From the NCBI GenBank assembly GCA_015056125.1, contig SVGW01000016.1:1-45231 (forward strand): DNA of 45,231 bases, written 5' to 3'. The position numbers were made by a program, and so were the translations under genes. The notes under the pieces are model-generated. The model saw only the letters and a program-made list of their open reading frames with translations, ran no database searches and was not told the origin of the DNA. The first letter of the stretch is position 1. Each line of letters starts with the position of its first letter. Of the stretch, positions 1 to 9,287 are shown piece by piece. The stretch is from Clostridiales bacterium. GTDB taxonomy: Bacteria; Bacillota; Clostridia; Christensenellales; Aristaeellaceae.

Positions 1-351
1 GCCTGCCGCCGCCTGTGGCGGATGCAGGCAGGAGAAGGCCCAATGAGGCACAGAGCCTGTAAGCGGGACTTTACCCCGCTTACAGGCGACAATGCCGAAT
101 TGTGAGGTTCGGAAGTATTCCGCTTCCTATATCAATTTACGGCCGCAAAAATAGGCTTTCCATCCCTTTTTCACAGGGCTGGAAAGCCATTTTTGCAGTA
201 AATGTGATGGATCGAATGGAAGACTGCTTTAGCTGACTTCCATTCGCAGTTTGTCGAAAATACTTTTTCGACAAACTGAGCAAGCCATACTCACTGGTAT
301 GGCTTGCTGTTAACCTTCTTTGCATCAAGCATGGCGGAGGGAAAGCCTCTT
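1..351. other. Hairpin-rich intergenic region at window start
   Basis: No convincing gene is seen. The stretch holds an imperfect hairpin at about 1-29, a perfect 12-bp-stem hairpin at 56-86 (arms CCTGTAAGCGGG and its complement, loop 68-74), the 170-bp repeat copy 1 at 110-279, and another 12-bp perfect hairpin at 279-308. The last lies downstream of the minus-strand CotH gene and may end its transcript, although its T-tract is poor. Short open frames here coincide with the hairpins and have no ribosome binding site. Confidence 0.7.
110..279. repeat. 170-bp structured repeat, copy 1
   Basis: This 170-bp segment recurs base for base at 44537-44706 in the same orientation. It contains three consecutive perfect or near-perfect hairpins. 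H1 is 145-196 (arms GCAAAAA-ta-GGCTTTCCA). H2 is 213-246 (10-bp arm CGAATGGAAG). H3 is 247-278 (14-bp arm CAGTTTGTCGAAAA, loop TACT). The left edge is a small palindrome, CGGAAGTATTCCG. There is no transposase or plausible coding frame. It could be a MITE-like element, a structured RNA or a compound terminator. Confidence 0.9.
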
Positions 352-2322
352 TTATTTCAGAATATTCGCTTCTTCCAGCAGCTTTTGCACCCGGCTGAAA
401 TGGGCTTCCACTTCCTCATCCGTCAGCTTCATATGCTTTTGCAAAAGCGCCACAATCTTCATCGGCCGCACCCGGGCGTAGTATTTTACTGCATCCACGT
501 TCTGCCGCCATTCTTTCATGGTGAAGTGGGGCCATCTTGCAAGATGCCGGGGGATCAGAATTTCCAAGGTTTCCTCCCAGGGGGCAAATTTGCTTTCCAT
601 ATAGGGCCACTGGAAGGAAATTTCCAGAATTTCCGCAAACCGGGAAAGGAATTTTTCCTCCATTTCAGGCACGTTGAGCAGCGCCGCCATCGGCTCATGG
701 CGGAAGCCCTGAATTTTATCCGTCACCTTTTTCAGATAATAATTCATGGGCGCTTTATCCAGGGAAAGGAAGCCGGCCTCCACGTCAAAGAGCAAATATT
801 TCCATTTTCCTCCCGACACCCGATAAACCCTCACGTTGGTGAAATCATCATTTCCCACGATGATTTCAAAGATGGCGTGGGTGAACATACTGTCCACATC
901 CAGCTGGGATAATACATATTCCAGGTTTTCGGGGTTATTCAGATCCTCTTTCTTGCAAAAATCGCACAGGGCCAACCAATCGGTGTTATCTCCGTTCTGA
1001 AGGAATTCATCCCGCCCGGTGCGGGCCAGGATATCGATATGATCGATTGCCTCTTCCTCCGTCACATTCTCCCACTGGGCAATGAAATGCTTGTTGATCT
1101 TTTCCCTCAGGTTGTAATGCCCCCAGTATTCCCCGTTGATGTAGACCTCAATGGCCAGGGCGTCCTGATAGATGATATCCAAGGGCTCCGCCAGGGAGGA
1201 AATCACCACATCCCGAAGCCGGGTGGAGAAAGCGTCCGAATTGGCGCCCCGAAGCAGCAGGGATTTGTAGCTATCATAATCCCGGTTGGGGAAGGGATTA
1301 AAATAGAACCGATCCTCGCCATAGGCCTTACGGGCATAGATGGCAATGGATTTTTGCGCATTCTGCCGGGCGGAATGGCCGGCGGCGGTGAAGGTGCCCA
1401 TCTGATTGATTTCGCAGAGCCCTTCTGCATTGTAAAATTCAATATTGGTGGGATACTCCCATTCCCGTTCGTAATTGGGGTAATCGGCGTTATTACCCTT
1501 TACCAGGGCCCCTGTTTTTTTATCAAAGAGGTATTTTTCATCCGTGATCAGAGAAACCACCGCCACGGGCTGCTCCTCCCCGATAAAATAAGAGGCGGAC
1601 ACGATTTCAGAGGACACCTGATTTTCCCCAAAGGCCCGGATGCGCAGCACCCCGGTTTTGGAAAACGCCAATCCTTTTTCGGGAAACAGCTTGGATTTTT
1701 CCGTAGGGGTGGAGCCATCCAACGTATACCGGAGGGAAGCGCCCTTGGGACCTTTTGCCTGCACAGTAACGGCGGCATCATAAAAGCCCCCGGCCGTTAA
1801 AATTTCCGGCGCATCCGTGCGGGAAAGAAAGGCCGCTTTCCCGTTCTTTTTTCCGGGAGTGGCCTCTTCAAAATAGCCGTATTCTCCCCCGTCCTGGGGC
1901 AATCCCCAGGAAATATTGCCATACTGAGCCGGGAAGGAAAAAGCAACCAGATCGGTTTTTCCATCCGCAGCCGTCAAATAGATCTGATCCCCGGATGCAG
2001 AAATCTTGAAATTGGCATAGAAGGTGCTCTTGCTGCCCGGGCTCATCTCTTCCCCCGTGCAATAGACCAATAGATAGCCCCCCGCCTTGATGGAAGTATT
2101 TGGGGGAAACGCCCATTTGGTGCGGTTCTTTTGGCTGTCGGAAAGATAGCAGCCGCTTAAATCCACCTTTTTGCTGCCGGTATTGTGCAATTCAATCCAG
2201 TCGTAGGCCTCCCCGTTGGTATACACCCCATTGGAGGCCATCACTTCGCTGATCACAATCTCTGCCCCGGCAGGCAGCGCCAGCAGCAGAAAAAACAGCA
2301 CCGATAAAAGAAGCTTTCGCAT
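352..2322 (-). CDS. Secreted lamin-tail / CotH-family protein
   Basis: The 656-aa protein has a signal peptide (residues 1-20, cleavage near AGA-E). A lamin-tail domain follows at about 21-150, with the typical VISEVMASN start and DWIELHNTG. A chitobiase/hexosaminidase C-terminal-like module is at about 185-245 (RYTLDGSTPT). A CotH domain fills about 300-600, with YINGEYWGHYNLREK near 394-408 and the WKYLLFDVEAGF segment further on. CotH proteins of spore coats are atypical kinases; whether this secreted version phosphorylates anything is unknown. It is probably attached to or released from the cell surface. The start has AAAGGAGGCGAAT upstream and lies 11 nt after the preceding small gene, so it is the last gene of an operon with the FAD protein. 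Confidence 0.88.
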   Translation of the reverse strand: MRKLLLSVLFFLLLALPAGAEIVISEVMASNGVYTNGEAYDWIELHNTGSKKVDLSGCYLSDSQKNRTKWAFPPNTSIKAGGYLLVYCTGEEMSPGSKSTFYANFKISASGDQIYLTAADGKTDLVAFSFPAQYGNISWGLPQDGGEYGYFEEATPGKKNGKAAFLSRTDAPEILTAGGFYDAAVTVQAKGPKGASLRYTLDGSTPTEKSKLFPEKGLAFSKTGVLRIRAFGENQVSSEIVSASYFIGEEQPVAVVSLITDEKYLFDKKTGALVKGNNADYPNYEREWEYPTNIEFYNAEGLCEINQMGTFTAAGHSARQNAQKSIAIYARKAYGEDRFYFNPFPNRDYDSYKSLLLRGANSDAFSTRLRDVVISSLAEPLDIIYQDALAIEVYINGEYWGHYNLREKINKHFIAQWENVTEEEAIDHIDILARTGRDEFLQNGDNTDWLALCDFCKKEDLNNPENLEYVLSQLDVDSMFTHAIFEIIVGNDDFTNVRVYRVSGGKWKYLLFDVEAGFLSLDKAPMNYYLKKVTDKIQGFRHEPMAALLNVPEMEEKFLSRFAEILEISFQWPYMESKFAPWEETLEILIPRHLARWPHFTMKEWRQNVDAVKYYARVRPMKIVALLQKHMKLTDEEVEAHFSRVQKLLEEANILK

Positions 2323-2333
2323 ATTCGCCTCCT

Positions 2334-2618
2334 TTACATATACAAAGGATTGTTCTTCTTCTTTTTATCCGGATCGATGAATTCCACTTCCATCCGGTCA
2401 AAGCCCACGTCCTCCATAAAATGCTCCCTCAGGAAGCGCGCCTGGGAAAACTGCTCCCAATCCCTTTCATGCCGGGGGAGCAGCAAGGGCCGGGGCACGT
2501 CCAATTTGTGGCAGGCTTCCTCCAAGGCTTCCTGCCAATCATCCAGCGTGCATTCCACGGTGGTGTCCCTGTCAATTCTCGTTTTGTGCATCAAGCGCAC
2601 CCAAATGCCAGTGGCCAT
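2334..2618 (-). CDS. Conserved-looking small protein of unknown function (94 aa)
   Basis: I do not recognise this family. The 94-aa protein is soluble and charged, with no membrane segment or signal. It starts MATGIWVRLMHKTRI and ends with a lysine-rich stretch DPDKKKKNN. The middle (VPRPLLLPRHERDWEQF) looks like an ordered motif, and the rest is predicted helical and acidic. The ribosome binding site is AAAGGAAATAGGT. The gene starts 12 nt after the FAD oxidoreductase stop and ends 11 nt before cotH, so all three are probably cotranscribed. The tight fit and normal codon use argue that it is real. Confidence 0.72.
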   Translation of the reverse strand: MATGIWVRLMHKTRIDRDTTVECTLDDWQEALEEACHKLDVPRPLLLPRHERDWEQFSQARFLREHFMEDVGFDRMEVEFIDPDKKKKNNPLYM

Positions 2619-2630
2619 ACCTATTTCCTT

Positions 2631-5465
2631 TCAGTTTACGCAGATTTTTTCCTTCACGGGGCATACTTTTCCTTCGCAATCAGAAAGCGCCGCCAATTCC
2701 TTCTTGGCGAATTTCCTCAGCACGCTGCGATCCTCCTGCGCGTATTGTTCCACCAGCGCTTTTCCTTCTTCGCTTCCGCACCGGGCGGCTGCGGCAGCCA
2801 AGCGCAATTCCAGCAGCGCGCACATCACAGGCGTCACCCCATGGCAGATAAATGGAGCGCCAGGGGCCTGGCCATCCTTCATCGCATAGCCCCCCAGATA
2901 CTCTTTTTTCAGCGCCGCCGCCATAGGGGCCGCCAGCTTCTCATCCGCATTTCTTTCCACCGCCATGGCCAGATGGAACAAAAGATGATAATGGGGCACC
3001 TTCCAGGTATCCACCCGGGTGTAGCCATAGATTTTCTTATAATACTTGGTGTCTGCGGGGTAATACACGTCTCCGCCCGCCTGGGCTTTATCAATCAGGG
3101 GCAGCAGCTTTTGGGGAGCCACCTTTTCCCCGTGAGAGAGGCAGGCTATGAGCTGCAAAGCAAAATTATATTCTTTGATTTTTCCGTTTTCCGTATCTCC
3201 CATAAGGATGGCAAGGCGATCCGCCGCCGCGTCCAAAGCCCCGGGCAATTCATGCCAGGCTGCCAGGCAAAGGGCAAGGGGTGCATCGCTTTCTTTTGTC
3301 CATTTTTCCCGGATCAGGGAAAGATCCGCTTCCTTCTTGGTACGATAAAGATACAAAAGCGCCTGGGTATCCCCTTCACCTGCCTTTTCATACAGGGTTT
3401 GGGCATCCTCCCACTGTAGGGGCTCAAAGGTCCAGGCGGGCAGGCATTCCTCCTCCAGCAATTGCTTTTGCACTTTTTTGATATCAATCTCCCGAAGGGG
3501 CTTTTGCTCCTTCACCGCCTGGGCAGCCGCCAGGCCCACCGCGTATCCCCCGTGGCGCAGATCGGCATTCATGCGGCCAATGCCATTGGCGTCCCGGGTG
3601 CCGGAATAGGCCTTAGCAGTGATGAGCATATTGTCCAAATCTTTTACGAGATAAGAGCGGTAGGGAATGCGGGCCCTGAGCTCCTTGGGCCGGCCCAGGC
3701 GCATATCAAAAAATGCCGTGCTGGGCTTTCCGTGGGTGTCAAAGGGCGTTTGGGTAACGGACAGGGTATCTTCGAAAATCGTTTCATCCCACACGTCATC
3801 CATGGTGAGCACATAATCCCCCAGCACCCTGCGGGATTCCCGCACCGTGAGCAAGGGCGCATAGCGCAGATTGCTGTTATCATGCTGGCCCAGATATACG
3901 CTGCGGAGGAAATCCTCGTAGCTGTCGATATCCAGCATATCATGATCGCCGTGGAAGCGGGCATCCAAAAAGCTTTCCCGCTTCCAGTTATCAATGCCCC
4001 AGGTGCTGCAGGTCTGCACGCTGCCATCCCGGGGATCGCCATATTCATAGTGGGCTCCCGCCAGATAAGCGGCCACGCCGTCCCCGGTAGCGTCCACTAT
4101 TACTTTCGCGCCGATGCGGAACAAGCCCGCCCCATCGCAGCAAAGGAGGGCCCTGGCTTTTTTCCCCACCATCTCCACGCCGCATACCGGGGTGAGCATA
4201 TAGCAGTGCTGTTCCATAGGGGAAAGCAGATGATTTTCCACGATCATGGCGCCGGTATTATCATTGGCGGAATAGGCGGCGCGTACTTCCCGTTCCATGG
4301 CGTCCCGGTAAGCATTGCGCCCGCCTTTATAGCCATGCCAATAACCCATCACCATGCCCAGGGTGCGGGTGCCGCCAGGAAGCGCGCAAAGCTCCACCAG
4401 CGCAGCGGGCACTTCCTCCTGGCACAAAGCTTCCAGCACCTGAGCCCCGGCGGTACCGCTTCCCGCCACCAATACTTCCGTTTCCTCCCGGCAGGGGATC
4501 TTTTCCATGGGCAGCTTCACCGCTTGCAGCTTGAACCCATCCTGGAAGAAAACGGCCTTGTCATCATATAGCGTGCACTGATCCAGAGCAATTTTTCCGG
4601 AACGAAGGAAGATACTGTCCGCCTGCTCCGCTTCCTCTGCCGCCTTACAAAGGGCCGCCACTTCCGCTCCGATCTCCTCCTCCAGCAATTCCAGATCCAA
4701 TACGGAAAAGGGATCGGGCAGCGCGGCTTTCAGCATCGCATAGCCGGGAATTTTCTTTGCCGGGGCGGGCTCGGCATGGAGCAAGCGCACTTCATTATGC
4801 ATAAAGCCCTGAAGCCCCGCATCCCTAAAAGCATCGCAGTGCTCCTTCAAATAGGCAAACACCTTTTCCGCCAGCCGCATGGCAGCGGGGGCTTCCTGCT
4901 GGGGATTGAAGGGAGCCAGGGGAGAAAGGGGCTTTTCATAGCGCAATTCCACCAGCACCCTGTCGGGGAGCATTCCTGCATGGAGAAATACCTGGTTGCC
5001 CAGAAGCCCAAAATCCTCCGGCATTTTTTCCGCAGCATAAAACATGGGGCTCACCTGGTCCACAGCAAAAATATAAGAATAAACAGCCCGCTGGGGAGCG
5101 TACTCAGAAAACAGGGTTCCCTCGGTATCGATCACCAGATCGGCAGAAAGAAGCTGGGTGCCGTAGGCATTGGCCGTGAGCACCCCGGCTGCCCGGTCCT
5201 TTGCCATCAAAAGGCCGCCGGCCCGACAATTTAAAAGCACTTTATTGCCAAGGGCCATCTGATCGGCAAGCAGCGTTTTTGCCACGGCGCCCAATTGCAC
5301 GGAAATTTCTGCGTTTCCATTTTTCAGCCATTCCTGGCCCGCCGCCGTGATCTCATGGCCCAAAGTCTGCCGCACTTCCAAAAGCGCCACTTCACAGCCC
5401 GCTTTCTTCGCCGCCTTGGCCGCCATGCAGCCCCGAAGCCCGCCGCCGATTACCGCTACCTTCAT
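2631..5465 (-). CDS. FAD-dependent oxidoreductase with two dinucleotide-binding motifs
   Basis: This 944-aa cytoplasmic protein carries two Rossmann nucleotide-binding starts: GGGLRG at residues 8-13 and GSGTAG at 335-340. The second half up to about 700 matches the FAD_oxidored type (GGTRTLGMVMGYWHGYKGG, VIVDATGDGVAAYLAGA, MLITAKAYSGTRDANGIGRM). The last roughly 240 residues look all-helical and repeat-like. Such proteins are often found beside carbohydrate genes; the substrate is unknown. The start is supported by AGGAGGGCTTAGGAT. It is the first gene of a three-gene minus-strand operon with a good promoter at 5502-5530. The N-terminal Rossmann unit may be a degenerate duplicate or a separate cofactor site. 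Confidence 0.85.
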   Translation of the reverse strand: MKVAVIGGGLRGCMAAKAAKKAGCEVALLEVRQTLGHEITAAGQEWLKNGNAEISVQLGAVAKTLLADQMALGNKVLLNCRAGGLLMAKDRAAGVLTANAYGTQLLSADLVIDTEGTLFSEYAPQRAVYSYIFAVDQVSPMFYAAEKMPEDFGLLGNQVFLHAGMLPDRVLVELRYEKPLSPLAPFNPQQEAPAAMRLAEKVFAYLKEHCDAFRDAGLQGFMHNEVRLLHAEPAPAKKIPGYAMLKAALPDPFSVLDLELLEEEIGAEVAALCKAAEEAEQADSIFLRSGKIALDQCTLYDDKAVFFQDGFKLQAVKLPMEKIPCREETEVLVAGSGTAGAQVLEALCQEEVPAALVELCALPGGTRTLGMVMGYWHGYKGGRNAYRDAMEREVRAAYSANDNTGAMIVENHLLSPMEQHCYMLTPVCGVEMVGKKARALLCCDGAGLFRIGAKVIVDATGDGVAAYLAGAHYEYGDPRDGSVQTCSTWGIDNWKRESFLDARFHGDHDMLDIDSYEDFLRSVYLGQHDNSNLRYAPLLTVRESRRVLGDYVLTMDDVWDETIFEDTLSVTQTPFDTHGKPSTAFFDMRLGRPKELRARIPYRSYLVKDLDNMLITAKAYSGTRDANGIGRMNADLRHGGYAVGLAAAQAVKEQKPLREIDIKKVQKQLLEEECLPAWTFEPLQWEDAQTLYEKAGEGDTQALLYLYRTKKEADLSLIREKWTKESDAPLALCLAAWHELPGALDAAADRLAILMGDTENGKIKEYNFALQLIACLSHGEKVAPQKLLPLIDKAQAGGDVYYPADTKYYKKIYGYTRVDTWKVPHYHLLFHLAMAVERNADEKLAAPMAAALKKEYLGGYAMKDGQAPGAPFICHGVTPVMCALLELRLAAAAARCGSEEGKALVEQYAQEDRSVLRKFAKKELAALSDCEGKVCPVKEKICVN

Positions 5466-5501
5466 ATCCTAAGCCCTCCTGATTTTCTGATTCCTATTTG
5501 C

Positions 5502-5530
5502 ATGTTAACAGAATTTCACAGGGCTGTCAA
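5502..5530 (-). promoter_or_regulatory. SigA-type promoter of the FAD-94aa-cotH operon
   Basis: On the minus strand TTGACA (5525-5530) and TAACAT (5502-5507) are separated by exactly 17 bp, 37 bp upstream of the FAD gene start. Confidence 0.75.
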
Positions 5531-5540
5531 CGCATGAAAA

Positions 5541-5572
5541 AGGGCCGGCCTGTAAAAATACAAGCCGACCCT
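5541..5572 (-). terminator. Rho-independent terminator of the GH2 gene
   Basis: An imperfect GC-rich hairpin (minus strand AGGGTCGGCTTGTA / TACAGGCCGGCCCT) is followed by TTTTT. It lies 18 nt past the GH2 stop. Confidence 0.75.
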
Positions 5573-5589
5573 GCCTGTTTTTCGTTTTT

Positions 5590-7920
5590 TTATTCCAGCT
5601 CAATGGCCAGCACCGTGCTCTGTAATCCATCGGCCTCGGCCCGCACAAGCAGCCGTCCTTTTTCCATGCCTGCCCTCACGGCCAGGGAAATGAGCCCCGC
5701 CCGCATCTTCCTATCCGGGCAGGTGACGGGCACATGATCGCACACATCCGAGCCCGTGCCCAGGATTTTTCCCTTTTCATTGACAAAGAAACTTACAAAG
5801 GGCGAAGCCGTGGGCACATGCCGCCCCTCTTGATCCACGCAATCGCAGGTAATGATGGCAATATCCCGTCCATCCGCTTTCACGTGATCCCTTTCCAATT
5901 TCAAACGCAGCTTCACCGGCGCGCCGGTGGTTTCCTGCACATCCGTGCAACAAAGCTTGCCCGCCCGATATCCCCTGGCTTCCAGCTTTCCGGGGGCATA
6001 TTTCACCTGCCACTCCGCATGGCTGAAAGCGGCCACTTCCTGCTCGCCGATCTTTTCGCCATTTAAATACAATTCCACCCGCTCACAATTGGTGTAGCAG
6101 GAAACGCGGATTTCCTCTCCTTCCATGCCGGGCCAGTTCCAATGGGGAAGCAGATGCACCATGGGTTCTTTTGTCCAATGGGATTTATTCTGATAGAACG
6201 CATCCTTTTTATTCAGATACAGGTCAATGGCCCCCGCCTGGGAGCAGAGCCGGGGCCACACCGTTTCGCCCCGGTGCTCAATGCCCGCCCACTGATAGCC
6301 CCCGGCAATCCAGGGCCTTTCCATGAAATACTGCCAGGTTTTTTCCCGGGCCAGGAAAGATTTATTGGTATCCCGGTCATAGCCGTAGATATAGCCCCTT
6401 TCCGGGCAATCGGCCTGATACCAGCCCCGGGTGGTGCTGGTAGCGGCGCACTCGGAGGAGAGAAGGGGCACCTGGGGATATTTTTCGTGCAGCCGATCAA
6501 AATGCGTCAGGTTGTAGTTGACGCCCATTACGTCAATAAGATCAGCCACAGTGGCATTAGCAGGGTCATGGGAAACGGCGGTAGTCACCGGGCGGGTGCC
6601 GTCCAACTGGCGCGCTCTAAAGAGCATGGCCTGGGCAATGCGCCGGCCGGCAGGGGTCAGATGGAGGGGCTCTTCATTCCCGGCGGACCAAAGGATCACG
6701 CAGGGATGATTCCGGTCCCGCTTAATAAGCATTTCCAATTGCTCCATGCCCTCCGGGGTGCTCTGATACCAGCGGGTTTCCGCCATGGTGAGGAAGCCCA
6801 GTTCATCCAGCATATCCATGGTGTAGGCATGGTGGGGGTAATGGGCGCAGCGATAGCCGTTGGCGCCCATTTCTTTGAGCAATTCCAGCCGATAGCGCTG
6901 AATGCGCTCGGGCACTGCCTTGCCCGTGAGGCCATAATCCTGATGGCAGCACACCCCTTGAATTTTCACACGCCGGTCGTTTAGGAAAAAGCCTTCCTTG
7001 CAATCAAAGCGAATGGTGCGGAAGCCAAAGCGGTTTTCCTGCTTTTCCACCATTTCGCCATCAGAATATACCGTGGTTTCCAGGGTATACAAATGGGGCG
7101 CTTCAATATCCCAAAGAGCGGGATCGGTTACTTCGCCCACCTGGCGGAGAGTAGCCGTCTCCCGGGGAGGAATAGCGATCTCCTCTTCCATTTGGCATAC
7201 GGCATTTCCCTGTTCATCCCGGGCAACGGATACTACCCGGGCAATTTTTTCCGCATATGCATCATTACGCAGCGTGGTATCCACCGGCAGCGCCCACAGA
7301 TCATTTTCTTTCTTTTCCGGGTGCACAAATACGCCGTACATATCCACCGATACGGGCTCTGATTTGATCAGCCACACCGGGCGATAGATGCCCGCGCCCT
7401 CATACCACCAGCCCTCATGCTCGCTGGTGTCAATCCACAGGGCGACTACGTTATCATGGCCAAAGTCCGCCACGTCGGTGATATCCACTTCAAAGGAATT
7501 ATAGCCGCAGTTGTTGGTGAGCATATAGCAGCCGTTCACATACACCTTGCAGTGCACGGCCACCCCTTCAAAATAAAGGCAGATCCGCTTTCCCTCATCC
7601 TCCTTGGGCAATTCAAAATGCTTTCTGTACCAGGCATTCTGATACTTGAAAAAGCCCAGGGTATTATTATTTTCTTGTTTAGGTTCCTGGCCGATGATAT
7701 AATCGTGGGGCACATCCACAAACAGCCAGGTTTCATGGCTGATCAGCCCTGTTTCATTCCAGTATTCCTGTTCATCCATATAATTCCGGGCCGCCGGGCC
7801 GCAGCGCTTGCGCTCGGCTTTGGCTTCGATATACATGGCAGGCTTTAATTTTGATTCCTCCACCTGAATATCCCCCAAATGAAACCGCCATTTCTCATTC
7901 AACGAAATCCATTCTTTCAT
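5590..7920 (-). CDS. Glycoside hydrolase family 2 (beta-galactosidase-like)
   Basis: The 776-aa enzyme has GH2 architecture: an N-terminal sugar-binding jelly roll (about 1-180, with WWYEGAGIYR), an immunoglobulin-like domain, a TIM barrel, and a C-terminal Ig-like domain ending near residue 776. The acid/base is E416 in AGNEEP and the nucleophile E490 in LLSSEC; the 74-residue spacing resembles that in LacZ. It has no signal peptide, so it acts in the cytoplasm on imported beta-linked sugars; galactoside or glucuronide specificity cannot be told apart here. The start at 7920 is chosen because GGGAGGGAAAGCACAT precedes it. A frame opening at 7944 lacks a site. The gene stands alone and is divergent from the HAD gene. 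Confidence 0.9.
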   Translation of the reverse strand: MKEWISLNEKWRFHLGDIQVEESKLKPAMYIEAKAERKRCGPAARNYMDEQEYWNETGLISHETWLFVDVPHDYIIGQEPKQENNNTLGFFKYQNAWYRKHFELPKEDEGKRICLYFEGVAVHCKVYVNGCYMLTNNCGYNSFEVDITDVADFGHDNVVALWIDTSEHEGWWYEGAGIYRPVWLIKSEPVSVDMYGVFVHPEKKENDLWALPVDTTLRNDAYAEKIARVVSVARDEQGNAVCQMEEEIAIPPRETATLRQVGEVTDPALWDIEAPHLYTLETTVYSDGEMVEKQENRFGFRTIRFDCKEGFFLNDRRVKIQGVCCHQDYGLTGKAVPERIQRYRLELLKEMGANGYRCAHYPHHAYTMDMLDELGFLTMAETRWYQSTPEGMEQLEMLIKRDRNHPCVILWSAGNEEPLHLTPAGRRIAQAMLFRARQLDGTRPVTTAVSHDPANATVADLIDVMGVNYNLTHFDRLHEKYPQVPLLSSECAATSTTRGWYQADCPERGYIYGYDRDTNKSFLAREKTWQYFMERPWIAGGYQWAGIEHRGETVWPRLCSQAGAIDLYLNKKDAFYQNKSHWTKEPMVHLLPHWNWPGMEGEEIRVSCYTNCERVELYLNGEKIGEQEVAAFSHAEWQVKYAPGKLEARGYRAGKLCCTDVQETTGAPVKLRLKLERDHVKADGRDIAIITCDCVDQEGRHVPTASPFVSFFVNEKGKILGTGSDVCDHVPVTCPDRKMRAGLISLAVRAGMEKGRLLVRAEADGLQSTVLAIELE

Positions 7921-8037
7921 ATGTGCTTTCCCTCCCATATGCATCTGGTTTCCATTTTTATTGTATCACACCCGAATTGTTCCCTCCATACACTATTTTT
8001 ATCATAAAATATATATATTTACTCAGTTTATCATCTC

Positions 8038-8066
8038 TTGACAGCCTCCTTCCCCCATGCTATGCT
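8038..8066 (+). promoter_or_regulatory. SigA-type promoter of the HAD phosphatase gene
   Basis: A consensus TTGACA (8038-8043), a 17-bp spacer and TATGCT (8061-8066) lie 36 bp upstream of the start codon. Confidence 0.75.
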
Positions 8067-8101
8067 TTTTCCATCCGAAAGCAGAGGAGGAGGATATCTC
8101 C

Positions 8102-8758
8102 ATGGCAGAATTGCAATCCCGGGCGCTGGCCCTGTTTGATTTTGACGGCACGCTCATCAAGGGCGATAGCATCGTTTCCTTTATTCGCCTGGCCCGCCGC
8201 TTAAACGCTTTTTCCCGCTGGGAATACATTGCCATTTGCTTTTCTTCCCTAAAATATGCTCTGGGCCTCTCCTCCGCTCAAAAAGCCAAGGAACGGGCGC
8301 TTCGTTTTCTCACTCGGCTCTCTCCGGATCGAAAAATGGCCCTGGAAATGGCCTTTGCCCACGAATGCCTGCTGCCCAGGGTGTATCCGGAGGGGGTAAA
8401 GGAAATCCAGCGGCACAAAAAAGAAGGCCGGCTGCTGGTGATGATTTCCGCCTCCACGGAAAATTATATGCAGCATATCGTCCCTGCCCTGGGCTTTGAT
8501 GCGCTGCTGTGCACGCCTCTATCCGATAACGGCATTTTAGGAGAAAATTGCCGGGGAGAAGAAAAGGTGCGCCGGCTGGAACAATGGCTCAAAGAAAATG
8601 AAATCCAGGCCGATTTTTCTGCCTCCTTCGCCTATGGAGATAGCCTGAGCGACCTGCCCATGCTGCAAAAAGCCGGGCACCCCACCCTGGTAAACCCCAG
8701 CAAAAAGCTCATCCAGGCCGCCCCACAAATGCCCCGGGCAGCGTGGGGAAAAAAGTGA
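8102..8758 (+). CDS. HAD-superfamily IB phosphatase
   Basis: The 218-aa protein belongs to the SerB-like HAD-IB group. Motif I is FDFDGTLIKGDS (nucleophile D13, acid/base D15). Motif II is the MISAS region near 120-125, and motif III/IV is YGDSLSDLPML near 180. It dephosphorylates a small phospho-metabolite or lipid precursor; the substrate cannot be inferred. The start at 8102 follows GAGGAGGAGGATATCTCC; an upstream ATG in frame at 8057 overlaps the promoter -10 and is rejected. It has its own promoter and is followed 88 nt later by a separately transcribed MarR-type gene. Confidence 0.85.
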   Translation: MAELQSRALALFDFDGTLIKGDSIVSFIRLARRLNAFSRWEYIAICFSSLKYALGLSSAQKAKERALRFLTRLSPDRKMALEMAFAHECLLPRVYPEGVKEIQRHKKEGRLLVMISASTENYMQHIVPALGFDALLCTPLSDNGILGENCRGEEKVRRLEQWLKENEIQADFSASFAYGDSLSDLPMLQKAGHPTLVNPSKKLIQAAPQMPRAAWGKK

Positions 8759-8768
8759 TCTTTCTCTC

Positions 8769-8797
8769 TTGACATTCCTGGGCGCTCATGGTAGCAT
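8769..8797 (+). promoter_or_regulatory. SigA-type promoter of the MarR-type gene
   Basis: TTGACA (8769-8774) and TAGCAT (8792-8797) are 17 bp apart, upstream of the TTG start at 8847. Confidence 0.7.
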
Positions 8798-8809
8798 ACC
8801 CTCAGAATG

Positions 8810-8824
8810 GTTCATTTTGTGAAC
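8810..8824. promoter_or_regulatory. Putative autoregulatory operator
   Basis: The inverted repeat GTTCA-N5-TGAAC sits 12 bp after the -10 box, over the expected transcription start of the MarR-type gene. Its position suits repression by the gene's own product, which is an inference. Confidence 0.45.
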
Positions 8825-8846
8825 GAATTACAGGAGGTTTCTCCCC

Positions 8847-9287
8847 TTGACTGCGCTGAATGAAGAGATGCTCAACAGCTGGCTCGATCTGTCTGTGACC
8901 ATCGTGAATGAAAAGCTGGTTTCCCACATTCCCTATAATGAAGCGCTGATCTGCAATATATTAAACCGGCACGCCCAAAAATCTCCCTCCAGGCCTCTGA
9001 CGGCTACCGCCCTTTGTGCCCTCACCCGGATGCAAAAATCCCTGATGAACCGCACCCTCACCTCCATGGAAAAGCGGGGGCTGATCTGCCGGGAGCGCTC
9101 TAAAGAAGATAAGCGAAAAATTTTCGTGCGCCTGAATCCGGTGAAGGATAATCCCTACTTCCGCCAACATAAGAAAACCCTGGTCTTGGTGGACCGCATC
9201 ATCGATAAAATGGGCGTGGAAAAAGCAATAGATGTGATGGATGCTTTACGGCTGGTCACATCCGTCGCCTCCGGAGCCCTCAAGTAA
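8847..9287 (+). CDS. MarR-type winged-helix regulator
   Basis: The 146-aa protein has the MarR layout: an N-terminal helix pair, then a winged helix at about 48-100 (LTATALCALTRMQKSLMNRTLTSMEKRGLICRERSKEDKRKIFVRL, here as consecutive segments), and a C-terminal dimerisation helix. The basic wing SKEDKRK is typical. It starts with TTG, chosen because AGGAGG lies 9 nt upstream at 8832-8837; the next ATG in frame has no site and would remove the first dimerisation helix. A palindrome over its promoter suggests autorepression. The target genes and ligand are unknown. The preceding HAD gene has its own promoter, so a functional link is not implied. Confidence 0.8.
   Translation: MTALNEEMLNSWLDLSVTIVNEKLVSHIPYNEALICNILNRHAQKSPSRPLTATALCALTRMQKSLMNRTLTSMEKRGLICRERSKEDKRKIFVRLNPVKDNPYFRQHKKTLVLVDRIIDKMGVEKAIDVMDALRLVTSVASGALK

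Noticed and set aside
110-328. Small protein-coding gene in the 170-bp repeat
   Set aside because: The open frame spans the hairpins, has no ribosome binding site, and breaks or changes outside the repeat in the second copy.
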